Assembly (NCBI GenBank): GCA_029251165.1
Contig: JAQXDW010000035.1
Location: 62,001 to 126,000 of the forward strand
Direction of reading: 5' to 3'
DNA length: 64,000 nt
Source: Myxococcota bacterium
GTDB taxonomy: Bacteria > Myxococcota_A > UBA796
The position numbers and the translations under genes were made by a program. Shown here in pieces: positions 17,983-25,830 of this stretch. Below the pieces are notes generated by a model, which did not search any database, was not told the DNA's origin, and saw only the letters and a program-made list of their open reading frames with translations. Positions within the stretch are counted from its first letter, which is position 1. Each line of letters opens with the position of its first letter.

Positions 17983-19442
17983 TGCTGCTGGGATTGGCTC
18001 TACTGGTCGGCAGCGCGGAGGCGGGCTCTCGCAGCAGCGTCGGTGGCTACGTGCGGGTGATGGCCCGGCCAGACCTCCAGGGAGGCGGCAACCAGCTCGG
18101 CTACTGGAACCTCTACGGCCGGCTGCTCAACGAGGGCCCCTACGCCACCCTCAACTTCCGCTACGACGTGCTGGAGCGGCAGTCCGGTGCCGCGATGCCC
18201 TGGACGGCGATCAACGCCCGGATCGAGGGCGGAAGCATCACCAATGCTGACGGCGGCGGCGGCAGCCTCGACAACCTGCGGCTCTCTCAGGTCTTCGTCA
18301 ATGCTGGCAACATCGGCATCCCTGGGGTCACCTGGCAGGTCGGAACCCTCGACAGCTACCTCGGCGATCTGGGCCTGTATGACATGCGGCCCGCGCAGAT
18401 CTTCTTCGAGACGGTCGGTGCCTCGGGGCGCTACCAGAACGACAGCATCGACCTCTTGCTCGGCGTCGGCGACTCTGGCTACGGCATCCGCGGCAGCGAC
18501 TACGCCACCATCCTCACGGGGGGCGGCTGGCTGCGGGTTCACGCCAGCGACCACGTCGAGGTCGGTGCCGGGGGGCAGTATCGGTTCGAGCCGTCCGTGC
18601 CTGGCAGCAGCACCGCGGCCTACATCACCCCGGGCCTCGACTATGAGGACTGGATTCGTGGTGAGGTGGTCGAGAACTATCTCCAGGCCAACCCCAACCG
18701 GGAGCTGGAGTTTCCCGACCCCGTCTCCGCGGACGCGTCTTCCTGGAAGGCCATCGGCTACCTCGGCTTTGGAGACCTCGGTCCCCTGGTCTGGAACAAC
18801 CTGTTCGCCAGCCTGGAGCGCAAGCACCCGGAGAGCCAGACGTTCGAGACCTACGCCGGTCAGGACTACACCCTCTATGTCACTGAGGTGACCGACGAGC
18901 GCACGGTGCTGATGGTGGGAGATGAGCTGCAGATGTCGGTCATTCCTGGCCGCTTCGACCTCGCCCTTGCCGCGCTGTACGGACTGCACACCGACGCGGA
19001 CAACACCATCGCCCCCTCTGACCACGCCCGGTCCTACCGCTCTGCGGTGCTCCGAGGACAGGTCTACCTCACTCCGACCGTGCACTGGCTCGCGGAGACC
19101 TCCATCGCCGAGGAGGTCTCCACCAACGGCAACGCCTACCGCGAGCATGCCGACTCGATCTTCGAGAACACCGGGACAGTCTCGGATGCCCGCGGGCTGG
19201 AGATGGGGGACACCGACACCCGCACGACCTGGCAGGGCAAGACCGGTCTCGTCCTCAATCCGATGGGTCCGGGCATCTACACCCGCCCCTCGCTGCGGCT
19301 GCTGTACGGCACGCAGTACTCCAACCAGAACAACGCGTTCGGCAACAGCTTCGTCGAGACGCTCGACCAATACAACGAGTTCGGCAACGTCGAGCGGCAC
19401 TGGCACCACGTGATCGCCCTGGAGACCGAAGCATGGTTCTGA
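17982..19442 (+). CDS. Outer-membrane porin-like beta-barrel of the starch locus
   Basis: The 486-residue product has a signal peptide (MLLGLALLVGSAEA) and a long body of alternating aromatic/hydrophobic strands, with the usual periodicity of a 14-18-strand outer-membrane barrel, ending in an aromatic residue (ETEAWF). Segments such as YWNLYGRLLNEGPYATLNFR and WQVGTLDSYLGDLGLYDM look like barrel hairpins. No named porin family was recognised. Its ATG overlaps the stop of the debranching enzyme (TGATG), so the two are coupled. By position it probably passes maltodextrins released outside the cell, an inference comparable to LamB or SusC roles but without similarity to either. Confidence 0.72.
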   Translation: MLLGLALLVGSAEAGSRSSVGGYVRVMARPDLQGGGNQLGYWNLYGRLLNEGPYATLNFRYDVLERQSGAAMPWTAINARIEGGSITNADGGGGSLDNLRLSQVFVNAGNIGIPGVTWQVGTLDSYLGDLGLYDMRPAQIFFETVGASGRYQNDSIDLLLGVGDSGYGIRGSDYATILTGGGWLRVHASDHVEVGAGGQYRFEPSVPGSSTAAYITPGLDYEDWIRGEVVENYLQANPNRELEFPDPVSADASSWKAIGYLGFGDLGPLVWNNLFASLERKHPESQTFETYAGQDYTLYVTEVTDERTVLMVGDELQMSVIPGRFDLALAALYGLHTDADNTIAPSDHARSYRSAVLRGQVYLTPTVHWLAETSIAEEVSTNGNAYREHADSIFENTGTVSDARGLEMGDTDTRTTWQGKTGLVLNPMGPGIYTRPSLRLLYGTQYSNQNNAFGNSFVETLDQYNEFGNVERHWHHVIALETEAWF

Positions 19443-19942
19443 TCCTGTCGATGTTCCTTGGCTGCGGCGCCCGAGTGACGACCGTCAAGGCTCCTTCTCC
19501 CATGGACGTCTCCCTGGCTGCCGCGCGCAACAACCTCGACGACCGCCAGGTCACTGCCCTCCCCGATCCGCTGCTCGACCGCATCTCCGCACAGCTCGTT
19601 GCGCGCAACCTCAGCCCCAGCGTTGTGCCCCTCTCGGCAATCTCCAGCACCCGGCTGACGGCCCGGCGCCTCGCGGTCCTCTCTGACGACGGCGCGCCCC
19701 TGGTGCTCCTGGTCGAGACCGAGGCGATGTACACCACCCAGATGGAGGGGCGGCTGCGGTGGACCGTGAGCGTCACCCTGTCGCTGGATCCGGCGGACGG
19801 AGAGCCCACGACCTCGGACTTCTCCGTGCCCGTCTTTCTCCAGTTTCAGCACCAGGACGCGGACGATGCCCTGCTCGGTGCCGCCCCAATCATCGAGCGC
19901 CACGTCGGCTACCTGCTCGATGAGTACCTCTCCGGGCTGTGA
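19433..19942 (+). CDS. Small lipoprotein of the starch locus
   Basis: The 169-residue protein starts MVLILSMFLGCGA, a lipoprotein signal with Cys11 in the lipobox. The mature part is an alpha/beta domain (DVSLAAARNNLDDRQVTALP; LVLLVETEAMYTTQMEGRLR). No family was recognised. It overlaps the porin gene by 10 bases and the amylase start overlaps its stop, placing it in the middle of a tightly coupled operon. A role as an accessory lipoprotein to the porin or the amylase is inferred from location alone. Confidence 0.75.
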   Translation: MVLILSMFLGCGARVTTVKAPSPMDVSLAAARNNLDDRQVTALPDPLLDRISAQLVARNLSPSVVPLSAISSTRLTARRLAVLSDDGAPLVLLVETEAMYTTQMEGRLRWTVSVTLSLDPADGEPTTSDFSVPVFLQFQHQDADDALLGAAPIIERHVGYLLDEYLSGL

Positions 19943-21588
19943 TGCTGTCGCTGCTGTCGCTGCTCGCAGCACCGGTGCATGCGGAGGAGACTGACCTGGT
20001 CTACTTCGTTCTTGTTGACCGGTTCGACAACGGCGATCCGGGCAACGATGACACCATCGACCGCGCCGATCCCCATGCCTTCCACGGCGGCGATCTGGCT
20101 GGGATCACCCGTCGGCTGCCCTACCTCTACGGGCTCGGGGTTCGCACCCTCTGGATCTCTCCGGTGTTCACCATGCGCACCGAGCCGTTCCACGGCCACG
20201 GCGCGTTTCACGGCTACTGGGTGGAGGACCTCGGCAGCGTCGAGCCCCGGTTCGGCGGCGAGGACGATCTGATCGCGCTGTCGGAGGCGGCGGAGTCTGC
20301 TGGTATCCGGCTTGTCCTCGACATGGTCTACAACCACACCTCCTTCGATGCCCCGCTCCTCACCCAGCAGCCGGACTGGTTCCACAGCGACGGCAGCATC
20401 GAGGACTGGGGCGATCCGATGCAGTTGATCCGAGGGCAGGTCCACGGTCTCCCCGATCTCGCGCAGGAGCGGCCGGAGGTCTACGACTTCCTCCTCGGAC
20501 ACTCGCTGCACTGGGGGCGCATCCTGTCGGCTGATGGCTTCCGCATCGACGCCGTTCGCCACATGCCCAACGACTTCTTTCACGCCCTGTCCGCCGATCT
20601 CAAGGCACAGCTCGGTGAGGACTTCTGGCTGCTCGGCGAGGACTTCCAGGGAGACGCGCAGCAGCTGTCACAGACCTTTCGAGACGGTGGCTTTGATGCG
20701 ATGTTTGACTTCCCGCTTCGCTACGCCATGGTCGATGTCATCTGCCACGGGGCCCACCCTGGTCGGCTGGCTGCCACCCTGTCTCAGGACAGCCTCTACG
20801 ATGATCCCGCTGGACTCGTCACCTTTCTCGACAACCACGACCTTCCCCGGATCGCCAGCGAGTGCAGCGGAGAGCGGTGGCGGGTCGAGACGGCGCTGCT
20901 GACCCTGTTCGCCCTGCGCGGCACTCCGTCGATCACCTACGGCACCGAGTGGCTGCTCGATGGCCCGGGAGAGCCAGAGAACCGCGCCGACATGCCCTGG
21001 CAGGCGCGCGGCCCCCTCGCGGATACCCTCACCGCCCTCGCGGCCTTTCGTGCCGAGCACCCCTTCCTTGCAACGGCTGAGGTTCAGATCCGCAGCCTGG
21101 AGGACGAGCTGCTGTGGCTGTCGCTGCTGGGGGCGGACGAGTCCGCTCAGTTCATCCTCAACACCAGCGAGCAGCCGATCGCGCTCGGGGCTGGTGGCTG
21201 GACCGGGATGCTGATCGCGGAGGGCGGGACGATGGTGCCCGTGGAGGACATCATCCCGCCGCGATCCGCTGCGCTCGCCTACGCTCCCAGTGTCCACCCC
21301 GAGCCGTGGGCTGCGGCATCTGTGCGGGTTCAAATTCGCGCAAAGGGAAAGCTTGGGCGCGGCGAGAAGCTGGTGGTGGTCGGTGCCGGAGAGGCGCTTG
21401 GTGACTGGGATCCCGCCCGTGGACTGGAGCTCCCGGCGAGCCTCCAGCAGCCACCGGGCACGGTGATGGCCTACAAGCTCGTTCGCATTGATCGTGAGGG
21501 TGTAGTGCACTGGGAAGAGCGAGAGAATCGCTATGCGCTCGTCGGTGGCGAGGGGATGCGGATAAAGGCCTCCTGGGAGGCGCAGTAG
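19942..21588 (+). CDS. Secreted GH13 alpha-amylase with C-terminal CBM20 starch-binding domain
   Basis: The 548-residue enzyme has a signal peptide (MLSLLSLLAAPVHAEE). The GH13 barrel shows VLDMVYNHTS, GFRIDAVRHM with nucleophile Asp203, LLGEDFQG with Glu233 as acid/base and FLDNHDLPR with Asp300, the complete catalytic triad. The last 95 residues look like a CBM20 starch-binding module (VRVQIRAKGKLGRGEKLVVV, GEALGDWDP). It hydrolyses alpha-1,4 links in starch or glycogen outside the inner membrane. The ATG overlaps the stop of the preceding lipoprotein gene (TGATG), while the following cation transporter starts 2 bases after its stop. Together with the debranching lipoprotein it would give complete breakdown of branched glucan. 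Confidence 0.92.
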   Translation: MLSLLSLLAAPVHAEETDLVYFVLVDRFDNGDPGNDDTIDRADPHAFHGGDLAGITRRLPYLYGLGVRTLWISPVFTMRTEPFHGHGAFHGYWVEDLGSVEPRFGGEDDLIALSEAAESAGIRLVLDMVYNHTSFDAPLLTQQPDWFHSDGSIEDWGDPMQLIRGQVHGLPDLAQERPEVYDFLLGHSLHWGRILSADGFRIDAVRHMPNDFFHALSADLKAQLGEDFWLLGEDFQGDAQQLSQTFRDGGFDAMFDFPLRYAMVDVICHGAHPGRLAATLSQDSLYDDPAGLVTFLDNHDLPRIASECSGERWRVETALLTLFALRGTPSITYGTEWLLDGPGEPENRADMPWQARGPLADTLTALAAFRAEHPFLATAEVQIRSLEDELLWLSLLGADESAQFILNTSEQPIALGAGGWTGMLIAEGGTMVPVEDIIPPRSAALAYAPSVHPEPWAAASVRVQIRAKGKLGRGEKLVVVGAGEALGDWDPARGLELPASLQQPPGTVMAYKLVRIDREGVVHWEERENRYALVGGEGMRIKASWEAQ

Positions 21589-21590
21589 TA

Positions 21591-22595
21591 ATGGCTGGTG
21601 GCAGTACAAAGGCAGTCTATGCCGCGATCGGAGCGAACTCGGTCGTTGCGGTCTTGAAGTTTATCGGGTTTGGTCTCACCGGCTCGGGGGCGATGCTCTC
21701 TGAGGGCATCCACTCCATCGCCGATGTCTCCAACCAGCTCTTGCTGGCGGTGGGCATCAACCGGGCGGAGCGTGCGCCCGACGCGGATCACCCCTACGGC
21801 TACGGCCGCGACAAGTTTGTCTTCGCGATGATCTCGGCGGTGGGCATCTTCTGGTTTGGCTGTGGCGTCACGCTGTACCACGGCATCACCTCGCTGATGC
21901 ACCCCCACCCTGTCGAGTCCCTGGAGCTTGCGCTGGGGATCCTGGTGGTCTCAGGGCTCATCGAGTCGGTCACCCTGTGGATGGCCTGGGTCGCGGTCCG
22001 CGACGGCGCGAAGAAGGCAGCGATGACCGTCGGTGAGTTCATGGTCAAGGGCTCTGACCCGATGGGTGTGGCGGTGCTGCTTGAGGACGGCGCAGCGGTC
22101 CTGGGCATCGTGATCGCTCTGGTGACCCTCGGCCTGTCCCTGGTGACCGGAAACCCGGTGTTTGATGCCATCGGCTCGATCCTCATCGGTGTGCTGCTGG
22201 GGCTGGTGGCGATCTTCCTGGTGGTCAAGAACCGCACCGTGCTGCTGGGGCAGTCGATGTCGGCGGAGAACACCTCCAGGGTGGTCAGCGCCCTGTCGGG
22301 TGATCCCGTGGTCGAGGCGGTCCATGACGTCAAGACGACGGTCCTCGGTACCGATCAGGCGCGCTTCAAGGCTGAGATCCAGTTCGATGGAGAGGCGGTC
22401 GCCCGTCGCTTCCTGATCACCCAGGATCTCGAGGGAATCTGGGATCGCATCAACTCCGAAGAGGAACTCCGCACCTTCCTCATCGAGTACGGTGACCACA
22501 TCGTCGAGGCGCTCGGAGATGAGATCGACCGGCTGGAGAGCAAGGTCCGCAAGGTCGTGCCGGAGATCCAGCACGTCGATCTTGAGGCGGAGTAG
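21591..22595 (+). CDS. Cation diffusion facilitator (CDF) family transporter
   Basis: The 334-residue membrane protein has about six transmembrane helices and the CDF hallmark in TM2 (MLSEGIHSIADVSNQLLL) plus the DHPYGYGRDK loop after it; the Ser/His/Asp residues bind metal. The C-terminal 110 residues form the cytosolic domain (VVEAVHDVKTTVLG). Members export Zn2+, Fe2+, Co2+ or Mn2+ by proton antiport; the substrate here cannot be read from sequence. It begins 2 bases after the amylase stop, so it is probably read from the same transcript; amylases bind calcium, but any link to that is speculative. A weak CTCCAG hairpin follows its stop at 22598-22614. Confidence 0.9.
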   Translation: MAGGSTKAVYAAIGANSVVAVLKFIGFGLTGSGAMLSEGIHSIADVSNQLLLAVGINRAERAPDADHPYGYGRDKFVFAMISAVGIFWFGCGVTLYHGITSLMHPHPVESLELALGILVVSGLIESVTLWMAWVAVRDGAKKAAMTVGEFMVKGSDPMGVAVLLEDGAAVLGIVIALVTLGLSLVTGNPVFDAIGSILIGVLLGLVAIFLVVKNRTVLLGQSMSAENTSRVVSALSGDPVVEAVHDVKTTVLGTDQARFKAEIQFDGEAVARRFLITQDLEGIWDRINSEEELRTFLIEYGDHIVEALGDEIDRLESKVRKVVPEIQHVDLEAE

Positions 22596-22702
22596 ACCTC
22601 CAGCCTCTCTGGAGACCGCTCAGCTCCGCTCTCTGACCGCTCAGCCGGACACCGCCGGACGCCTCCGCAAGATCCGGTGAGCCTTCTGGGACGGAGGGTG
22701 TG

Positions 22703-23209
22703 ATGTCAGCAGTGACTGGTGAGCCTCGAGTCTGGGCGAGAGACATGGCGATTGTGGGTGGTGTCACAGCATTCCTGGCTCCGATGCCAGCGCTACCGCT
22801 GGCGACGATGTGGTTCATTGGTGCCACCACGGTCACTGGTGCGGTGACTGGCGCGGCCTTCGGGGCGGCAATGCCAGGTGCCCTGGAGGTTCTGCGGAGG
22901 CGCCTCCCGCTGGCCGCCCTCCTTGCGTTCGGCCCAATCCCCGGTGCGCTGTGGGGGGGAATCGTAGGTGCCCTGGGCTTCGGCTTGTCGGGAGGTGTTG
23001 CTCCGCTGGCGGTGTGTGTGCTCTGTGCCGCGATCGCTGGGGCGCTTCAGTTTGGACTGTTCTGGTTTCCCTACACCTTCCAGACTGTGCGCGGTGCGCC
23101 CCGCTGGCCAGTGGTGCTCGGGGCCTGTGTCCTGACTCCGCTGATTGGAGTGCTGACCATGTCTGCTGTGCTCTTCGCGATGTTTGGCTTCTCAGGAATA
23201 TGGCTGTGA
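22703..23209 (+). CDS. Small multi-pass membrane protein of unknown function
   Basis: The 168-residue protein has about four to five hydrophobic helices rich in Gly and Ala (TVTGAVTGAAFGAAMPGA, ALWGGIVGALGFGLSGG, VLGACVLTPLIGVLTMS). No family was recognised. A strong GGAGGG Shine-Dalgarno precedes the ATG at 22703. It lies 12 bases before a SixA-like phosphatase gene and probably starts a four-gene operon with the two cyclic-nucleotide-binding proteins. Confidence 0.72.
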   Translation: MSAVTGEPRVWARDMAIVGGVTAFLAPMPALPLATMWFIGATTVTGAVTGAAFGAAMPGALEVLRRRLPLAALLAFGPIPGALWGGIVGALGFGLSGGVAPLAVCVLCAAIAGALQFGLFWFPYTFQTVRGAPRWPVVLGACVLTPLIGVLTMSAVLFAMFGFSGIWL

Positions 23210-23221
23210 TACACGACCCGG

Positions 23222-23677
23222 ATGAAAGTTGTCTTTGTCCGACATGGTGAGCGACGGAGCGGAGAGAGCGATCCGGAGCTGACGTCATGGGGGCGTAAAA
23301 TGAGCACTGAGACCGGACGCTGGCTTCAGTCTCAAGGCCTCACACCCGATCAGGTGATCGTGACGCCGACGATACGTACCCAGCAGACCGTAGAGGAGCT
23401 CCTGCTGGTATTCTCTGACCGGATACCGACGCGGGAGGCATGGTTGCCGGAATTGATGGAAGACTGGGAAGCACTTATGGATTCGCTGGAAGAAGAGCTC
23501 CCTGCAGAGGGGGTCGCGCTGCTGGTCGGCCATCACCCCACCATGGACATGCTCAGGCGTGATCTGGGTCCGATGCCTGTGACTGTTCCACGTGGAAACT
23601 TTGCCGCAGCGGTGGTGTTGGAATCGAGCGCGTCTGGCTGGCGTTGCATCGATGCATGGCCTGGGAGATCGGCATGA
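23222..23677 (+). CDS. sixA: SixA-like phosphohistidine phosphatase (histidine phosphatase superfamily)
   Basis: The 151-residue protein has the RHG catalytic motif at residues 7-9 (FVRHGER) carrying the phosphorylated His, an Arg in TPTIRTQQT, and the second catalytic His in LLVGHHPTMDM. Its short single-domain form is that of SixA, which removes phosphate from histidine phosphotransfer domains; other small phosphatases of this superfamily are possible. The last codons overlap the next gene in an ATGA junction. A parS-like sequence lies inside the coding region, coding TVPRGN. The adjacent signalling proteins support a regulatory role. Confidence 0.85.
   Translation: MKVVFVRHGERRSGESDPELTSWGRKMSTETGRWLQSQGLTPDQVIVTPTIRTQQTVEELLLVFSDRIPTREAWLPELMEDWEALMDSLEEELPAEGVALLVGHHPTMDMLRRDLGPMPVTVPRGNFAAAVVLESSASGWRCIDAWPGRSA
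23584..23599. promoter_or_regulatory. parS-like palindrome (imperfect), inside the SixA gene
   Basis: TGTTCCACGTGGAAAC shares the core TTCCACGTGGAA with two perfect sites elsewhere in the window (46841 and 63955). Only the last two bases break the palindrome. ParB-family centromere proteins bind TGTTNCACGTGNAACA-type sites. Within a coding region the motif may be chance, so confidence is moderate. Confidence 0.45.
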
Positions 23678-24198
23678 GTGTTCAGAAGCTTGCGAAGCTG
23701 CCGCTGTTCCGTGGTGTCCCGGAGCCCTCCTTGGAGCGACTCCTCCAGGTCTGCTCCCCTACCCGCTACCGAATCGCGGCGCTGGTCTTCGAGCAGAGCA
23801 CCTTGGCGGACAAGGCGCTGCTGCTGGTCGAGGGGCGGCTGGAGGTCTCTGTCAAGAGCGGCAGCACCCACCAACATGTCGGCGAGATCCATCCCGGTGA
23901 GGTCGTCGGAGAGCAGGCGCTGTTCGTTGCTGGCGGTAGCCGGAACGCCTCGGTCTTCGCAAACCTGCCCAGCACCGCCCTCATCCTCAGCCCTGAGCTG
24001 TTCCAGAGCGGCGGTACTGATCCCGCCATCGCGGCCCTGGAGCGCCACCTGATTGCCACCCTGGCACGACGTATCCGTAAGACCAACCTTGAAATTCAGA
24101 AAGCTTGGAAGGCCACGCGGGTTGAGGCCGTTGAGGAGGTCGCGGAGCCGTCGACCATTCGTACTCGGCTCCGCTCACTTTTTGGAGGTCGGTTTTGA
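23674..24198 (+). CDS. Cyclic-nucleotide-binding (CRP-type) domain protein 1
   Basis: The 174-residue protein starts with KLAKLPLFRGVPEPSLERLL, the typical entry of a CRP/FNR cyclic-nucleotide-binding fold. A beta-roll follows (VFEQSTLADKALLLVEGRLEV) with a phosphate-binding-cassette-like GEVVGEQALF. No helix-turn-helix follows, only a charged tail, so it is unlikely to be a DNA-binding regulator. The ATG overlaps the SixA stop. It is followed directly by a second protein of the same fold, suggesting a paired sensory module; the ligand is unknown. Confidence 0.85.
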   Translation: MSVQKLAKLPLFRGVPEPSLERLLQVCSPTRYRIAALVFEQSTLADKALLLVEGRLEVSVKSGSTHQHVGEIHPGEVVGEQALFVAGGSRNASVFANLPSTALILSPELFQSGGTDPAIAALERHLIATLARRIRKTNLEIQKAWKATRVEAVEEVAEPSTIRTRLRSLFGGRF

Positions 24199-24845
24199 AC
24201 GCGGAAGTCCTCAAGCCCATCGCTCGGAAGCTGCTACGCACTCACCGGGTCCAGGGCGTACGCCCTGAAGATCTCGCGCAGGCCCTGTCTGTCGGAAAGC
24301 CCCGTCGGGTTCCGGATGGAGAGCGCCTGTGTGCAGAGGGAGAGCCCTCAGCATCGATGTTCATCCTGCTCAAGGGAAGCATCCAGGTCCTCCGAAAGGA
24401 CGATCGTGGTGAAGAGCGCGAGCTCGCGGTGCTCAGCGCGCCTGCTCTGGTGGGCCACATGGGCCTGGTCGATGGCTCTCCTCGCTCCGCGAGCTGTGTG
24501 GCAAAGGGAGAGATTGGCTGCCTGAAGATGACTCGGGTGACCTTCCAGGATCTCCTGGAGTCACCGGTCGCGAGCGGCGGTGCGATGCGTCGCCTCATCC
24601 TCGCCAGCCTCATCGGGCAGCTCACCTCCGCCAACACCCGGATCAAGGAGATGATCGCGCCCCCTGAGCCCCAGCCGAGTGTTGCTGCACCGAAGCGCCG
24701 AGACATCTCCTCGGATGACATCCTCAAGCTCGCCGGAGTCCTCGATGGCTGGTCAGTCGATCGCTCTGTTGTGAACACCAACGTCCGCTTTGTCGAGGAC
24801 GAGGACATGAAGCGCACTCGCGAGGCCCGCAGCCGGAAGAAGTAG
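24195..24845 (+). CDS. Cyclic-nucleotide-binding (CRP-type) domain protein 2
   Basis: The 216-residue protein starts at a TTG (24195) overlapping the previous stop, backed by a GGAGG Shine-Dalgarno 6-7 bases upstream. The CRP-type beta-roll spans about residues 30-140 (RVPDGERLCAEGEPSASMFI, LLKGSIQVLRKDD, VGHMGLVDGSPRSASCVAKG), where GLVDGSPRSAS is the phosphate-binding cassette with its Arg. The remaining 75 residues are basic and low in recognisable structure, ending RSRKK. No DNA-binding domain is seen. Its coupling to protein 1 implies joint function, possibly as a heterodimer. Confidence 0.82.
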   Translation: MNAEVLKPIARKLLRTHRVQGVRPEDLAQALSVGKPRRVPDGERLCAEGEPSASMFILLKGSIQVLRKDDRGEERELAVLSAPALVGHMGLVDGSPRSASCVAKGEIGCLKMTRVTFQDLLESPVASGGAMRRLILASLIGQLTSANTRIKEMIAPPEPQPSVAAPKRRDISSDDILKLAGVLDGWSVDRSVVNTNVRFVEDEDMKRTREARSRKK

Positions 24846-25035
24846 CCTCAGCGGCGGAGGGTGCACAGGTGTACTCATCCCGCTGAGCCCGCCTGGCTGG
24901 TGTGCACCGCGGCATCGGTCGCCGGGTCGAGGCTGTGTGCCTCTGAGCGGGTGCCTGCTCGCAGACCATCGTCATCAAGTTGGTAGACGACGCTGGTGCT
25001 TCCGGTGAGCAGCACGGCGTCGTACCGGTGGCTGC
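24846..25035. other. Intergenic region with one inverted repeat
   Basis: No convincing gene is present between the convergent neighbours. CTCAGCGG (24847-24854) and CCGCTGAG (24880-24887) form an 8-bp stem with a 25-base loop right after the stop of the second cyclic-nucleotide-binding protein. It has no T-tract, so any terminator role is uncertain. Confidence 0.4.
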
Positions 25036-25830
25036 TCAGGCGGTCCAGGTCCGGACGCGGGGCAGGCGGAGGGAGAGGCAGGTCAGGGCGCCGTCGGCTT
25101 TGTGGAACTCATCGACCTGCAGCACCCTCACGCGCAGGTTGCGCCGATGGAGGGCCTCGGCAGTGCGGGGGGCGGAGGCGGAGACGAGCACGGTGTCGCC
25201 CAGGGCCAGCACGTTTCCGCCGTGGGGCTCGTCTGTGGGGAGGAGCTCGATTCCTGCGGCCTCCAGCGGCCCGGGGTGGAGCATCTCGGGACAGTAGATC
25301 AGCAGCTCAGGGCTGGCGAGGGTCACGGCGCTCTTCAGGTGGAGGCCCGCGCGGAGCGGGACCGGGCACACGGTCAGCCCCTCGGCAGCTGCGGCGAGCT
25401 TCAGCCAGGCCAGTCCCTCGCTGTTGCTGCGTGCGGTTCGACCGACGTAGAGGATCTGGCCGACCCGGAGGATGTCGCCGCCATCGAGGGTCGCGGGGGC
25501 GGGCATGGAGGAGATGGAGCACCAGTCTGCCAGTGCCTCGGAGAGCCCAGCAGACTCTCCCTGTCGCTGCGGGGCTGCTGAGCGGGTCAGCAGCGCACGC
25601 CGACCGATAACGACCGCCGGATCCTCGACGAAGCAGCAGTCAGGATGATCGGGCAGTGCCGGCAGCACTCGGACTGCGATACCGACTTCCTTGAGGGCCG
25701 AGACGTAGGCTGTGTGCTGCTCACGCGCACGGGCCACATCAATGTCTGCCGGGTGCTCTTGGATGGAGTCGTTGAAGCAATCCGGAACCGAGCGGACGAG
25801 GGCCGCTCCCGGAGCCTCAAACGTGAGCAT
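25036..25830 (-). CDS. Dimethylarginine dimethylaminohydrolase-like amidinohydrolase
   Basis: This 264-residue protein resembles DDAH, which hydrolyses N-omega-methylated arginines to citrulline plus methylamines. Visible marks are the substrate-binding CFVEDPAVV, the LDGGDILRVG segment, catalytic His in GLHLKSAVT, DEPHGGNVLALGD, and the C-terminal catalytic Cys in ADGALTCLSLRL. The ATG at 25830 gives the usual N-terminus (MLTFEAPGAALVRSVPD). It overlaps the 3' end of the antiporter gene by 14 bases and is likely co-transcribed with it. Related amidinotransferases and arginine deiminases share the fold, but the length and motif spacing favour DDAH. Confidence 0.85.
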   Translation of the reverse strand: MLTFEAPGAALVRSVPDCFNDSIQEHPADIDVARAREQHTAYVSALKEVGIAVRVLPALPDHPDCCFVEDPAVVIGRRALLTRSAAPQRQGESAGLSEALADWCSISSMPAPATLDGGDILRVGQILYVGRTARSNSEGLAWLKLAAAAEGLTVCPVPLRAGLHLKSAVTLASPELLIYCPEMLHPGPLEAAGIELLPTDEPHGGNVLALGDTVLVSASAPRTAEALHRRNLRVRVLQVDEFHKADGALTCLSLRLPRVRTWTA

